A stretch of 14,231 nt of DNA from an uncultured Duncaniella sp. (GCA_910578615.1 CAJTRI010000017.1:1-14231); one strand, 5' to 3'; numbered from the stretch's first letter, positions 1-8,617 are shown. Numbers and translations are program-made. The notes: generated from the letters alone by a model not told the origin.

Positions 1-1
1 C

Positions 2-97
2 TCCCCCACCAACCCCCACGATTTCCTCACCGTATTGTCAATAATGACCATTTACGAAGTATCGAAATGTCCTCATCGTCCGACAACAAACGCATAG
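2..97 (+). CDS. Possible C-terminal tail of an upstream gene (partial, 5' end outside window)
   Basis: A reading frame different from that of the flippase is open from the left edge and stops at TAG 95-97. It gives about 31 residues containing HDFLTVLSIMTIYEV, and it would overlap the flippase start by 31 bases. Upstream genes in such loci often overlap or abut wzx, so this could be the end of the preceding gene, for example the initiating sugar transferase. The tail is too short to match to a family. A chance open frame is equally possible, because the flippase frame is also open to the left edge. Confidence 0.25.
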   Translation, partial: SPTNPHDFLTVLSIMTIYEVSKCPHRPTTNA

Positions 98-1590
98 CCC
101 AAAACACCGTATTCCTGTATATCAGGATGATCGTGGTGATGCTCGTCACACTATATACCACAAGAATAGTTCTCAATATCCTTGGAGAAACAGACTATGG
201 TATATACAATATCGTGGGAGGAGTTATCGTTCTATTTTCTTTCATTCAAACCGCTTTATCCATAGCAACACAACGATTTTTGTCTTTTGCATTAGGTAAA
301 AACGATTTCGATTTATTTAAATCAACATTCTCATCATCATTGTTATGCTTTGTGATATTGGTTATATCAATTGTTTTCCTTGGAGAGACAATCGGTCTTT
401 ACTTCTTAAATACCAAATTATCATTTCCAGAGGGTAGTGTCTCATCTGCAAATATAGTATATCAATGCACCATTGCTACATTTGTAATCAGTATGCTCCG
501 CATACCATTCGAGGCTGCCGTAATCTCCTTTGAGAAGATGTCTTTTTTCGCATATGTCAGCGTTGTTGAAGCCATATTGAAACTGGGTATGATTTTCTTA
601 CTTATGATTCTACCCGGGAACAAACTAATCGACTATGCAATAGTGGTTATGATTATTCCTCTCGGGAGTCTTCTATGTTATTATCTATTCTGTACAAAAA
701 AGATTGGTTGCAGCCTTATATATCACCGTACAACCGGACTTTTTAAGGAGCTTTTCAGCTATTCTGGATGGTCACTACTCGGTGCGTCATCCAACGTTAT
801 GGCCAAGCAAGGAGGAAATATACTACTCAATATTTTTTTCGGCGTCACAGTCAATGCAGCATACGGAATATCAAACCAAGTCAATAATGCAGTTACCTCA
901 TTAGTAGGTAGTTTTCAAACAGCGTTCCGCCCACAAATAATAAAGCTATACGCATCAAATGAAAAAGACGGACTGTATAGATTGTGCTTCCAGACATCAG
1001 CTTGGTCGGCATACCTTGTGATATTATTTGTTATACCTCTGGCATTCAATATACAAGAGATATTGTCTTTTTGGTTGGTAAAAGTCCCGGATTTCAGCGG
1101 GACGTTTATAATATGGTTATTCGCATACTGCTATATTGACGCCATGCAGACTCCTCTTATAGTCCTGATTTCCGCAACAGGCAATGTCAAGGTATATCAG
1201 ATATGGCTAAGTGCTCTTATCTATCTGAATCTTCCCTTGTCATATATTGCCTTCAAATCTGGCTATTCCCCAGTAGCCCTAATGATAATTTATACACTAA
1301 TAAACCTTACAACAGCCATAGTCAGAACATATTATGTAAATCATCTTGCTAATTTCCCATCCGGCAAATACATCAGGAAAATTGTTTCAAGAATTATAGT
1401 TACCACCATAATATCCTTAATAGCAGCTTTCTGGATAGAACAATCAATTCCAGAACTCAGATTCAGGTTTGTCTATTCGACAGCATTATTATTCATTTCT
1501 ACCGCTACCATTATATATATTGCCGGATTTAACATCTCGGAACGCAAAGCTATAAACAAGATGATTCTTAAGCGCATAAAGACAAGATAA
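67..1590 (+). CDS. wzx: Wzx-type polysaccharide flippase (oligosaccharide translocase)
   Basis: A 507-residue polytopic membrane protein of the MOP exporter superfamily, the class that moves undecaprenyl-diphosphate-linked repeat units from the cytoplasmic to the periplasmic face of the inner membrane. Hydrophobic segments run along the whole length, enough for 12-14 helices. The N-terminus has the pattern usual for Bacteroidota Wzx proteins: NKRIAQNT at 7-14, TRIVLNILG at 32-40 and DYGIYNIVGG at 43-52. Length is normal. ATG 67 is chosen because the family pattern begins just after it and the in-frame codons between base 1 and 67 contain no ATG, GTG or TTG. No clear Shine-Dalgarno sequence precedes it. 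It is the first complete gene of the operon; the next gene starts 5 bases after its stop. The repeat unit it carries cannot be read from sequence. Confidence 0.88.
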   Translation: MSSSSDNKRIAQNTVFLYIRMIVVMLVTLYTTRIVLNILGETDYGIYNIVGGVIVLFSFIQTALSIATQRFLSFALGKNDFDLFKSTFSSSLLCFVILVISIVFLGETIGLYFLNTKLSFPEGSVSSANIVYQCTIATFVISMLRIPFEAAVISFEKMSFFAYVSVVEAILKLGMIFLLMILPGNKLIDYAIVVMIIPLGSLLCYYLFCTKKIGCSLIYHRTTGLFKELFSYSGWSLLGASSNVMAKQGGNILLNIFFGVTVNAAYGISNQVNNAVTSLVGSFQTAFRPQIIKLYASNEKDGLYRLCFQTSAWSAYLVILFVIPLAFNIQEILSFWLVKVPDFSGTFIIWLFAYCYIDAMQTPLIVLISATGNVKVYQIWLSALIYLNLPLSYIAFKSGYSPVALMIIYTLINLTTAIVRTYYVNHLANFPSGKYIRKIVSRIIVTTIISLIAAFWIEQSIPELRFRFVYSTALLFISTATIIYIAGFNISERKAINKMILKRIKTR

Positions 1591-1595
1591 TACAT

Positions 1596-2447
1596 ATGAA
1601 AATAATAAAACCGATAAAAAACCTTATACGTCTTATTCCAGATGACATATTTCTGAAACGAGCCTATAAGAAGCACTTTGGACGCACCCCTGATCTAAAA
1701 GCCCCTGTTACTTTCTGCGAAAAAATCCAATGGCTCAAAATTTACGACCGTAAACCTCATTATTCTACAATGGTCGATAAATACTCAGCAAAAGAGTATG
1801 TTTCATCAAAAATAGGAAATCAATATATAATCCCTACTATTGGGGTTTGGGATAAGCCGGAAGATATTGATTTTAACAGACTTCCAGATAGATTTGTTCT
1901 TAAAACCACCCACAATTCGGGCGGAATACTGATCTGCAAAGATAAGTCAACGTTCAACCGTGAAATAGCTATTAAATACTTGAACGAACAACTTAGTCAT
2001 GAAATCTATATCCTCACACGAGAGTGGCCTTACAAAAATGTAAAGCGACGCATCATTGCGGAAGAATACAAAACCGATTCTAACGGCGAACTTAATGATT
2101 ATAAATTCTTCTGTTTTAATGGAAAAGTAAGATTTTTAAAAGTAGATTTCAATCGGTTCTCATCACACGGTGCAAATTATTATTTTCCAGATTGGACTCT
2201 CGCACCATTCTCTGAACACGGCGTACCCTCTGATCCTAACAAAATCATTGAGAAACCGACAAATCTTGAAAATATGATTATTCTTGCAGAAAAGTTATCT
2301 GAGGGTCACAGATTCCTCAGGGTCGATTTCTTTAACCCTGACAACCATATATATTTTGGAGAACTCACGTTCTTTCCCGCTTCCGGATACTCACCATTCG
2401 AACCAAAAGAGTGGGAAATGAAGATTGGTAGTTGGATCAATTTGTAA
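1596..2447 (+). CDS. TupA-like ATP-grasp family protein
   Basis: A 283-residue soluble protein that fits the TupA-like ATP-grasp family, named after the teichuronopeptide biosynthesis protein TupA. Visible hallmarks are FCEKIQWLKIYDRKP at 40-54, DKYSAKEYV at 61-69, the nucleotide-binding stretch FVLKTTHNSGG at 100-110 (Lys103 the likely ATP contact), IIAEEY at 153-158, DYKFFCFNGK at 168-177, RVDFF at 242-246 and GELTFFPASGY at 255-265 (Glu256 the likely metal ligand). ATP-grasp enzymes usually ligate a carboxylate to an amine through an acyl-phosphate. Members in capsule clusters are often labelled glycosyltransferase, without biochemical proof that I know of. Here it sits between the flippase and a DUF616 protein, in an operon that also encodes UDP-uronate synthesis, so ligation of an amino group to a uronic acid carboxylate is plausible but unproven. 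Family assignment is firm; the substrate is unknown. Confidence 0.85.
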   Translation: MKIIKPIKNLIRLIPDDIFLKRAYKKHFGRTPDLKAPVTFCEKIQWLKIYDRKPHYSTMVDKYSAKEYVSSKIGNQYIIPTIGVWDKPEDIDFNRLPDRFVLKTTHNSGGILICKDKSTFNREIAIKYLNEQLSHEIYILTREWPYKNVKRRIIAEEYKTDSNGELNDYKFFCFNGKVRFLKVDFNRFSSHGANYYFPDWTLAPFSEHGVPSDPNKIIEKPTNLENMIILAEKLSEGHRFLRVDFFNPDNHIYFGELTFFPASGYSPFEPKEWEMKIGSWINL

Positions 2448-2454
2448 ATTCCGT

Positions 2455-3225
2455 ATGAACAAATGCGTGATATACACCTGCCTGACCGGCGGTTACGATG
2501 ATTTAAAACAACCGTTGGCTATTAATCCCGACTGGGATTATATCTGTTTTTCAGACTGTCTGCCATTAGGAAAAAACGGAGTATGGGATGTCAGGCCGAT
2601 ACCTTATATGAATGATGATGTCAGTCGAAAATCCAGATTTGTAAAAATATTACCACACAAAGTTCTATCTAATTATAACTGGAGTATATATCTGGATGCA
2701 AACCTACAGATTGTAAATAATGATTTTTATAACCGTTTTGAAAATCTCATTAAAAACAATATCAAGATTGCACACGTAGCCCATCCACTCCGTGACTGCA
2801 TATACGATGAGATTATTACTTGTACTCTTCTTGCAAAAGATAAACTATCAACGATGATTAGGCAGTGGCAATTCCTAAAATCAGAGAATTATCCAGAACA
2901 TCTCGGTCTATATGAGAACAATATGATATTCCGAATGCATAATAACCCAACTGTCATCAAAGCGTCTGAAATATGGTGGAAGCTTTTCAACAATTTTTCA
3001 CGTCGTGATCAATTCTCATTATGTTATGTCTACTGGAAACTTTCCCTTATCCCATCATTAATATTTCCAAAAGGACAATCCACACGTAATTATTACGGAC
3101 TTAAATTTTTCAGACATGAATCTATTAAGCGTCCGTTACTCAAACGAATAAAACATCGTTTTGAGATATATCAGAATCAAATTGTTGTCAAATTATTAAA
3201 AAAATATTTTTTCAATCCTTGCTAA
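2455..3225 (+). CDS. DUF616-type (TOD1/MUCI70-like) glycosyltransferase
   Basis: A 256-residue protein resembling the DUF616 family, now described as a glycosyltransferase-like domain related to plant TOD1/MUCI70. Features are the N-terminal strand MNKCVIYTCLTGGYDDL at 1-17, DYICFSD at 28-34, RKSRFVKILPH at 58-68, the putative acidic metal/nucleotide-sugar motif YLDAN at 79-83, HVAHP at 107-111, ENNMIFR at 154-160 and SRRDQ at 182-186. No signal peptide or membrane segment is evident, so it would act at the cytoplasmic face on the lipid-linked repeat unit. ATG 2455 is preferred over an in-frame TTG at 2425, because the family begins with the VIYTCLTGGYD strand and the TTG would overlap the previous gene by 23 bases; from the ATG the gap is 7 bases. 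Donor and acceptor are not known. Confidence 0.78.
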   Translation: MNKCVIYTCLTGGYDDLKQPLAINPDWDYICFSDCLPLGKNGVWDVRPIPYMNDDVSRKSRFVKILPHKVLSNYNWSIYLDANLQIVNNDFYNRFENLIKNNIKIAHVAHPLRDCIYDEIITCTLLAKDKLSTMIRQWQFLKSENYPEHLGLYENNMIFRMHNNPTVIKASEIWWKLFNNFSRRDQFSLCYVYWKLSLIPSLIFPKGQSTRNYYGLKFFRHESIKRPLLKRIKHRFEIYQNQIVVKLLKKYFFNPC

Positions 3226-3264
3226 ATAAGACCAAACCCACTAGACAACAGTTACAAGTCGATT

Positions 3265-3271
3265 AAAGGAG
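3265..3271 (+). promoter_or_regulatory. Shine-Dalgarno-like ribosome binding site for the polymerase gene
   Basis: AAAGGAG lies 7 bases before the ATG at 3279, a canonical spacing. Most other starts in the window lack a comparable purine-rich site, as is usual in Bacteroidota. It supports the 3279 start and sits in the longest gap inside the left block (53 bases). Confidence 0.55.
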
Positions 3272-3278
3272 CTATATT

Positions 3279-4340
3279 ATGTCACTGAGTTTGACACTAT
3301 ATTATCTCACATTTTGCATTTTCGTTTTCGGATCAACACTTACTCTTGGTCATATGAGAACCTTTGCAAATAGTGGCAATATAAACTATCCTGTCAAGAA
3401 TAGTCTGAACATCCAGATAGGATTGCTAACCGTTATGGTTATATGCCTCGTAATATGCTACAATAAACCTGATTATCTCCCTGATTACCAAAACTATTTA
3501 AAACGGTTTAATGCTCCAAGACCCAGTATTGACAAAATGGAGATTACTTTTTGGCTAATCAAAGAATACGCTCCGACATTTAGAATTCTATTATTGATAT
3601 ATGCTTTCATATCAGTCGGAGTTAAATTATATGCCATTAAAGTATTGTCACCAAACATCTGGATCTCATTGATGGTATATTTTTCATACTTCTTTGTCTT
3701 ACATGATATGATTCAAATCAGAGCCGCCGTTGCTTCTGGTATCTGTCTTCTATCTATAAAATATATTGTTGAGCGTAATCTCAAAGTTTTTATTATTTTG
3801 ATGGTTATAGCTATTCTATTCCACAACTCAGCAATCATATATATCCCATTCTGGTTCCTATATACAAAAAAAATAATTCGCCCCATATATATCCTAATAC
3901 TCCCAATCTCATATATCGCTTATTCTTTGGGATATGGTATTGGGAATCTTATAAGCTACATACCTATAAAATCTATTCAGGTATATTTTGCAGTATACTC
4001 GACTAGTTTATCTTTTGAGGCCGACCATATCGGTATTGTATGGTTAAGTCGCGCCACACTTTATATGTGGTGTGTTTACAAGTCATACGATATTCTCAAA
4101 CAATACCCATATGCAATAATAGTATTAAAAATAAATCTTATCGGGGCGGCTTTTTATTTACTGTTTATAGATATTCCTGTTATGGCTGGCCGTATTGCTG
4201 AATTCCTAAACGTTGCCCAAATATTATCTTATGCTATGATACCATTAGCATTTCCAAAATATAAAAAACTTCTTTCAATTTTCATAATATTAATCTGCGT
4301 ATTTAAATGTATAAATACCTATAACACCTTACTGGTTTAA
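3279..4340 (+). CDS. wzy: EpsG/Wzy-type polysaccharide polymerase
   Basis: A 353-residue polytopic inner-membrane protein with about ten hydrophobic segments, starting with one at roughly 2-22 and another at 44-61. The short periplasmic motif PDYQNY at 68-73, the membrane-border stretch HDMIQIRAAVASGI at 142-155 and FHNSAIIYIP at 181-190 match the EpsG family, whose members link repeat units into long chains in Wzx/Wzy pathways. Length (350-400) is normal for EpsG. It is the only polymerase candidate in the window and is paired with the flippase at 67-1590, which supports a Wzy-dependent route. A Shine-Dalgarno-like AAAGGAG precedes it. The AAA/ATA-rich codon use matches the neighbouring glycosyltransferases. 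The linkage formed cannot be predicted. Confidence 0.82.
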   Translation: MSLSLTLYYLTFCIFVFGSTLTLGHMRTFANSGNINYPVKNSLNIQIGLLTVMVICLVICYNKPDYLPDYQNYLKRFNAPRPSIDKMEITFWLIKEYAPTFRILLLIYAFISVGVKLYAIKVLSPNIWISLMVYFSYFFVLHDMIQIRAAVASGICLLSIKYIVERNLKVFIILMVIAILFHNSAIIYIPFWFLYTKKIIRPIYILILPISYIAYSLGYGIGNLISYIPIKSIQVYFAVYSTSLSFEADHIGIVWLSRATLYMWCVYKSYDILKQYPYAIIVLKINLIGAAFYLLFIDIPVMAGRIAEFLNVAQILSYAMIPLAFPKYKKLLSIFIILICVFKCINTYNTLLV

Positions 4341-4352
4341 TGTATACAAAGT

Positions 4353-5267
4353 ATGGATGTCTCAATTATAATCGTAAATTATAATTCTTCTGGGCTTATA
4401 ATAGAATGCTTAAAGACCATATATTCCAAAACCAAAGATATTGATTTTGAAATAATAATAGTTGATAACAATTCTGAGAAAGATATTCAATCTAAAATTG
4501 AAAAATACAATTTGAATACTTTAAATATAAAGTACGTACTTCTAAATGAAAACATTGGTTTCGGGCGTGCCAATAATGAAGGATATAATATATCAACAGG
4601 AAGAAACATTCTTTGCTTAAATCCAGATACATTATTACTTAACAATGCTGTAAAGATTCTATCTGATTTTTTAGATAGTAATGATACAGTTGGAGCCTGT
4701 GGAGGCAATCTATATGATTGCGATGGGAAGTCAACAATTTCATTCAGACGTATATTGCCCGGTCTTCTTTGGGAAATAAATGCATTATGTCTCTGTTTGT
4801 TTGAGCATCTGATATGGAGAGAAAACAGATATTTCAATAATTCAAATAAACCCATAAACGTAGGGTATGTTGTTGGTGCCGACCTAATGGTAAAAAGATC
4901 TGTAATCGAAGAAATCGGTTTTTTCTCACCAGACTTCTTCATGTATTATGAAGAAACTGATCTTTGTTTTAGGATTAATAAAGTAGGTTATAAAATACAA
5001 GCTATCCCAGATAGTAAGATTATACATCTGGAAGGAAAAACTTTTGGGCCGAAAACATGCATCAATCAACAAAAAATAAAGATTCAGGAAATTAGTAAAT
5101 TTACCTATATCTCTCGGAATTGTACACCGTTTGTAAAGAATCTTTGCTATAAAATATACGGCATAACTCTTTCAATCACACCGTATATTTACTATTTTTT
5201 AGGTCGTAAATATCATGCGAAAGAACTTTTTGTTCGTAAAAAAATTCTTAAACAATGCATATTCTAA
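4353..5267 (+). CDS. Family 2 glycosyltransferase (rhamnosyltransferase WbbL-like)
   Basis: A 304-residue GT-A fold enzyme of family GT2. The nucleotide-binding strand VSIIIVNYNS is at 3-12, VDNNS at 37-41, NIGFGRANN at 67-75, the metal-binding DxD-like NPDT at 90-93, the acceptor-site stretch VVGADLMV at 173-180 and YYEETDLCFR at 198-207, whose ETD carries the likely catalytic acid. HLEGKTFG follows at 225-232. This layout is that of the WbbL/RfbF-like group, often rhamnosyltransferases, but no dTDP-rhamnose genes occur in the window, so the donor is left open. A weakly hydrophobic C-terminus (about 265-285) may tether it to the inner membrane. The ATG starts 12 bases after the polymerase stop, and the gene overlaps the next by 13 bases. 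Confidence 0.87.
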   Translation: MDVSIIIVNYNSSGLIIECLKTIYSKTKDIDFEIIIVDNNSEKDIQSKIEKYNLNTLNIKYVLLNENIGFGRANNEGYNISTGRNILCLNPDTLLLNNAVKILSDFLDSNDTVGACGGNLYDCDGKSTISFRRILPGLLWEINALCLCLFEHLIWRENRYFNNSNKPINVGYVVGADLMVKRSVIEEIGFFSPDFFMYYEETDLCFRINKVGYKIQAIPDSKIIHLEGKTFGPKTCINQQKIKIQEISKFTYISRNCTPFVKNLCYKIYGITLSITPYIYYFLGRKYHAKELFVRKKILKQCIF

Positions 5268-6418
5268 TTGATTTATCTTTTATTAATTCAGAACAACGGG
5301 CCAAAGGAAGCCTTGCCCTATATTCCTATCGTTTCCTTCAAAGTCTGACACCATATAAAAATAATATATACTCAATATTGGTCGCAGAAGAGATGATGGA
5401 TTACCTAAAAAATCTTTTCTCTGACTTTAATTATTATATTTTACCAAAAGCGAAACCTATATTTACAAAAATCCCTATAATTAAGGGATATTACAATTTA
5501 TATCGATGGCAGAAATTTATTAATAATTTAAATGTAGATACAGTATACATACCATATGCGATTGCAAAAAACAGTGCCAAATTAAGACATAGAAAAATCA
5601 TCACAATTCATGACCTGCGTCCTATGCGTGTTCCTGATGTGCCTTGGCTATACAAAAAATGGGCCAATGCATTAAGGTTACAGAAACTATATCTTGCAAA
5701 AGCTCGAAATTTCTATAAAGACCACATAGCAAATGCAGACAAGGTCATCGCTATTTCTCAATATGTTGCAAATGACATAATCAAGGAATGGCCTTGTTAT
5801 TCCGAAAAGATCAATGTTGTCTACAACGGTGTCCCCAATAATACATCTAACATTTATAAGCCTTCAAAAATCAGAGATACGGAAAATTATATTCTTTATG
5901 TAAATAATCTACTTGAATATAAAAATATAATCACCCTAATAAAAGCATTCCAAATTCTAAACTATCCCAGCTTAAAATTAATAATTGTCGGACGACAAAC
6001 ATCCTATTGGGACAATGTTATAAAAAGTTACATCTCAACAAACAATATATCAAACATCATCCACCTAAACTATGTTGAGGAAGGAGAACTAACCTGGCTT
6101 TATAAAAATGCACGCCTATTTGTCACTCCATCTCTTTGTGAGGGGTTTGGTTATACACCCATTGAGGCTGCAATCAGAATGTGCCATGTAATTAGTTCTA
6201 CTGCTGACAGTCTTCCAGATGTTACCGCTGGAAAAGTAGACTACTATTCCCCTGCTACTGATGAAAAAGCCTTAGCACAAGCGATTAGCTATCGATTAAA
6301 AAATCCTCTTTCTCTCCAAGAAAGAGAAAATATAGCTGAATATTTTACAAAGCGTTACAATTTAAAAGAACAAACCTCTAAAATACATAATATTATTGTT
6401 AATAGATCGATTCAATGA
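5255..6418 (+). CDS. GT4-family glycosyltransferase (GT-B fold), first of three
   Basis: A 387-residue retaining glycosyltransferase of the GT4/glycosyl transferases group 1 family. The N-terminal Rossmann domain begins MHILIDLSFI and carries IITIHDLRP at 115-123 and AISQYVANDI at 166-175. The linker VVYNGV at 188-193 leads into the C-terminal nucleotide-sugar domain with ILYVNNLLEYKN at 213-224, LKLIIVGRQ at 240-248 and PSLCEGFGYTPIEAA at 292-306, which holds an intact E-x7-E pair (Glu296, Glu304). It would transfer a sugar to the undecaprenyl-linked intermediate in the cytoplasm. The first 13 bases overlap the end of the GT2 gene, and its stop overlaps the next start as ATGA, so the three genes are probably translationally coupled. 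Very AT-rich. Donor sugar unknown. Confidence 0.87.
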   Translation: MHILIDLSFINSEQRAKGSLALYSYRFLQSLTPYKNNIYSILVAEEMMDYLKNLFSDFNYYILPKAKPIFTKIPIIKGYYNLYRWQKFINNLNVDTVYIPYAIAKNSAKLRHRKIITIHDLRPMRVPDVPWLYKKWANALRLQKLYLAKARNFYKDHIANADKVIAISQYVANDIIKEWPCYSEKINVVYNGVPNNTSNIYKPSKIRDTENYILYVNNLLEYKNIITLIKAFQILNYPSLKLIIVGRQTSYWDNVIKSYISTNNISNIIHLNYVEEGELTWLYKNARLFVTPSLCEGFGYTPIEAAIRMCHVISSTADSLPDVTAGKVDYYSPATDEKALAQAISYRLKNPLSLQERENIAEYFTKRYNLKEQTSKIHNIIVNRSIQ

Positions 6419-7506
6419 AAATATCTGTATATACCAAGACAGGCCCTAAAGCCGCCACATCATACTATAGACTATATCAATACATCGACAAAATGGATAT
6501 TGAAATCAAAAAACGTAAAATGATATCCGACTCTATATATGATAAGATTATGCCGATTTATACAAAACCTATATACCTAAAATTTGGTATCTTCATATAT
6601 GTATATTTCAGAGTCTTGATACAACTTCTAAAAGACCTTTATGATAGACCAGATATAATTATCTTATCTCGCAGATTCATTAATAGGGTTTTACCTTTCA
6701 GCTATAAACTAATAGTCAATCATCTTATTAAGAATGGCACAAAACTAATCTGGGATTTCGATGATGAAATTATAGAAACAAAAGAAGTCACCCAAAAAGG
6801 ATTTGATTATCTTGCGCATAAATCTGAAAAAATAATAGTAGCATCCCCAGTACATCTAAATATGATTCCGTCTTCATGTTTAAAGAAAACAATAATTCTT
6901 CCGACAACAGACGGCAGCATGTATAATTGTTTTTGCGAAAAAATTAACATGATTAGACTTAACGAATACGATAATAAGTTTAAGATTATATGGGTAGGGA
7001 CTTCTATTAGTCTACCTTTTGTTTTAGATATTTGCAAATATATTGAATCAGCTGCAAAATATTTTTCAGGCTCACGCCAGTTTATTCTCACAATCATATG
7101 TAACGAGCCTTTAGAATATTCACCAACCAATTTCAAACTAAGAAATATAAAGTGGTCTCGTGATATTGCACTCAAAGAACTACTTGAAAATCATATCGGA
7201 ATTATGCCTTTACCCGATGAAATAAAAACAAAGGCAAAAGGAGGCTTCAAATTGATACAATATCTATCTGTCGGATTACCTGTAATCGGTTCAGCAATAG
7301 GAATTAACAAAAGTATCATTGACAAGAGTGTGGGATATGCCATTGATGCCGATAAAACAGACTCATGGCATTCTGCATTTATATCCCTTGCAAATGACAA
7401 ACAAAAATGGGAGAAAATGAGCCTTAACGCATATAGCAAATGGAATAAAAACTATTCTTATGAAACCAACCTTAATATCTGGCAATCTATAATTAATTAT
7501 GACTAA
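6415..7506 (+). CDS. GT-B fold glycosyltransferase (GT4-like), second of three, divergent active site
   Basis: A 363-residue protein with the outline of a GT4-like enzyme. It begins MKISVYTKTGPKAATSYYRL and has WDFDDEI at 113-119, IVASPVHLNMI at 141-151, FKIIWVGT at 189-196, IGIMPLPD at 261-268 and KAKGGFKLIQYLSVGLPVI at 273-291. The last segment is where typical GT4 enzymes carry E-x7-E; here Lys and Gln stand at or near those positions, a variant I recall from other capsule-cluster GT-B proteins. It is still probably active, since WDFDDE and the donor-binding glycine-rich loop are kept. It is coupled to both neighbours (ATGA overlap at 6415-6418, 8-base overlap at 7499-7506). Specificity unknown; family assignment is less sure than for its neighbours. 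Confidence 0.75.
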   Translation: MKISVYTKTGPKAATSYYRLYQYIDKMDIEIKKRKMISDSIYDKIMPIYTKPIYLKFGIFIYVYFRVLIQLLKDLYDRPDIIILSRRFINRVLPFSYKLIVNHLIKNGTKLIWDFDDEIIETKEVTQKGFDYLAHKSEKIIVASPVHLNMIPSSCLKKTIILPTTDGSMYNCFCEKINMIRLNEYDNKFKIIWVGTSISLPFVLDICKYIESAAKYFSGSRQFILTIICNEPLEYSPTNFKLRNIKWSRDIALKELLENHIGIMPLPDEIKTKAKGGFKLIQYLSVGLPVIGSAIGINKSIIDKSVGYAIDADKTDSWHSAFISLANDKQKWEKMSLNAYSKWNKNYSYETNLNIWQSIINYD

Positions 7507-8617
7507 GTTATTTATGGTCGTCAATGAAGACCGATTTTTTCTATCTCACAGGAAACCAATAGCTATTGCGGCAAAGGACAAAGGGTATGATGTAACCATA
7601 GTAGCAAAAGACACTGGTTCAAGAGATGAAATTGAAAAATTAGGATTGAAATTTATTCCTCTGACAATCAATCCTACTAGTATGAATCCCATACAAGAAT
7701 TTAGGACATTTTTTTCGTTAACGATGCTCTATTGGAGAGAAAAACCAGATATAGTACACCACGTAGGTCTTAAAAATATTCTCTGGGGTGGACTGGTAGC
7801 CAGACTACTACGAATTAATGGGGTTGTAAATGCCGTAAGCGGACTGGGGAGCCTTTTTAATGGTAACAAACTCTCCTTTGTATCAAAATGTGTTATGAGA
7901 ATAATGAGGTTCTCTAATTATAGGAAAAGAGTTAAGGTTATATTCCAGAATAATGATGACAAAAAGATATTTATTGATAATCACGTCATAAAACCTGAGC
8001 AAGTTGAGTTTACCAAAGGTTCTGGTATCGATCTCAACGAGTTCCACCAAATAAACGAACCTGACGATGAAAATATAAACATTATCTTTACAGCACGTAT
8101 GGTCAAAGAAAAAGGCATATGTGACCTAATCGAAGCAGCCGAACGGCTGAAACCTCTATTTGGAAATAAATCAAGATATTGGTTGTGTGGAAGACTAACT
8201 CCTAACAAAACAGGTGTCACAGAAGAATATATGAGGAGCCATTGCGATAATGAATACATCTGTTGGCTTGGTGAAAGAAAAGATATACAAAAGCTTTTAG
8301 AAAAAAGTCATATAATGGCCTTCCCATCATATTATCGTGAGGGTGTTCCAAAATCACTAATAGAGGCTTCTGCTATTGGACGCCCTATAATCACGTGTAA
8401 TTCAATAGGTTGCAAAGACGTAGTAACAGACGGAGAAAATGGATTCCTGATAGAGCCTAAAAATATTGACCAACTTGTAGAATCACTCAAAAGGCTCATA
8501 TCTAACAAGTCTTTACGAATACGAATGGGACAATCTGCCCGTAAACATGCCGAAAACGAATTCGACATTAACACTGTAATAAATACACATCTTAAAATAT
8601 ACCACGAACTATCCTAA
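7499..8617 (+). CDS. GT4-family glycosyltransferase (PglA-like), third of three
   Basis: A 372-residue GT4 enzyme. Its domain pattern matches the group that includes PglA (adds alpha-1,3-GalNAc to undecaprenyl-diphosphate-bacillosamine): LSHRKPIAIAAKDKGYDVTIV at 15-35, IVHHVGLKN at 85-93, VSGLGSLF at 113-120, FQNNDD at 149-154, KGSGIDLNEF at 173-182, PSYYREGVPKSLIEAS at 276-291 with an intact E-x7-E pair (Glu281, Glu289), and GCKDVVTDGENGFLIEP at 304-320. Members of this group often act early in repeat-unit assembly, on the first lipid-linked sugar; that role is an inference here. It is the last gene of the AT-rich block. A 27-base gap separates it from the GC-rich kinase gene. Confidence 0.87.
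   Translation: MTKLFMVVNEDRFFLSHRKPIAIAAKDKGYDVTIVAKDTGSRDEIEKLGLKFIPLTINPTSMNPIQEFRTFFSLTMLYWREKPDIVHHVGLKNILWGGLVARLLRINGVVNAVSGLGSLFNGNKLSFVSKCVMRIMRFSNYRKRVKVIFQNNDDKKIFIDNHVIKPEQVEFTKGSGIDLNEFHQINEPDDENINIIFTARMVKEKGICDLIEAAERLKPLFGNKSRYWLCGRLTPNKTGVTEEYMRSHCDNEYICWLGERKDIQKLLEKSHIMAFPSYYREGVPKSLIEASAIGRPIITCNSIGCKDVVTDGENGFLIEPKNIDQLVESLKRLISNKSLRIRMGQSARKHAENEFDINTVINTHLKIYHELS

Noticed and set aside
2425..2454. TTG start giving ten extra residues on the DUF616-type glycosyltransferase
   Set aside because: The extension overlaps the ATP-grasp gene and does not resemble the family start; ATG 2455 places the VIYTCLTGGYD strand correctly.
4487..4942. 151-codon - strand open frame opposite the GT2 gene
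   Set aside because: The + strand frame has full GT2 motifs. The antisense product looks like no known protein and is probably a by-product of the AT-rich codon use.
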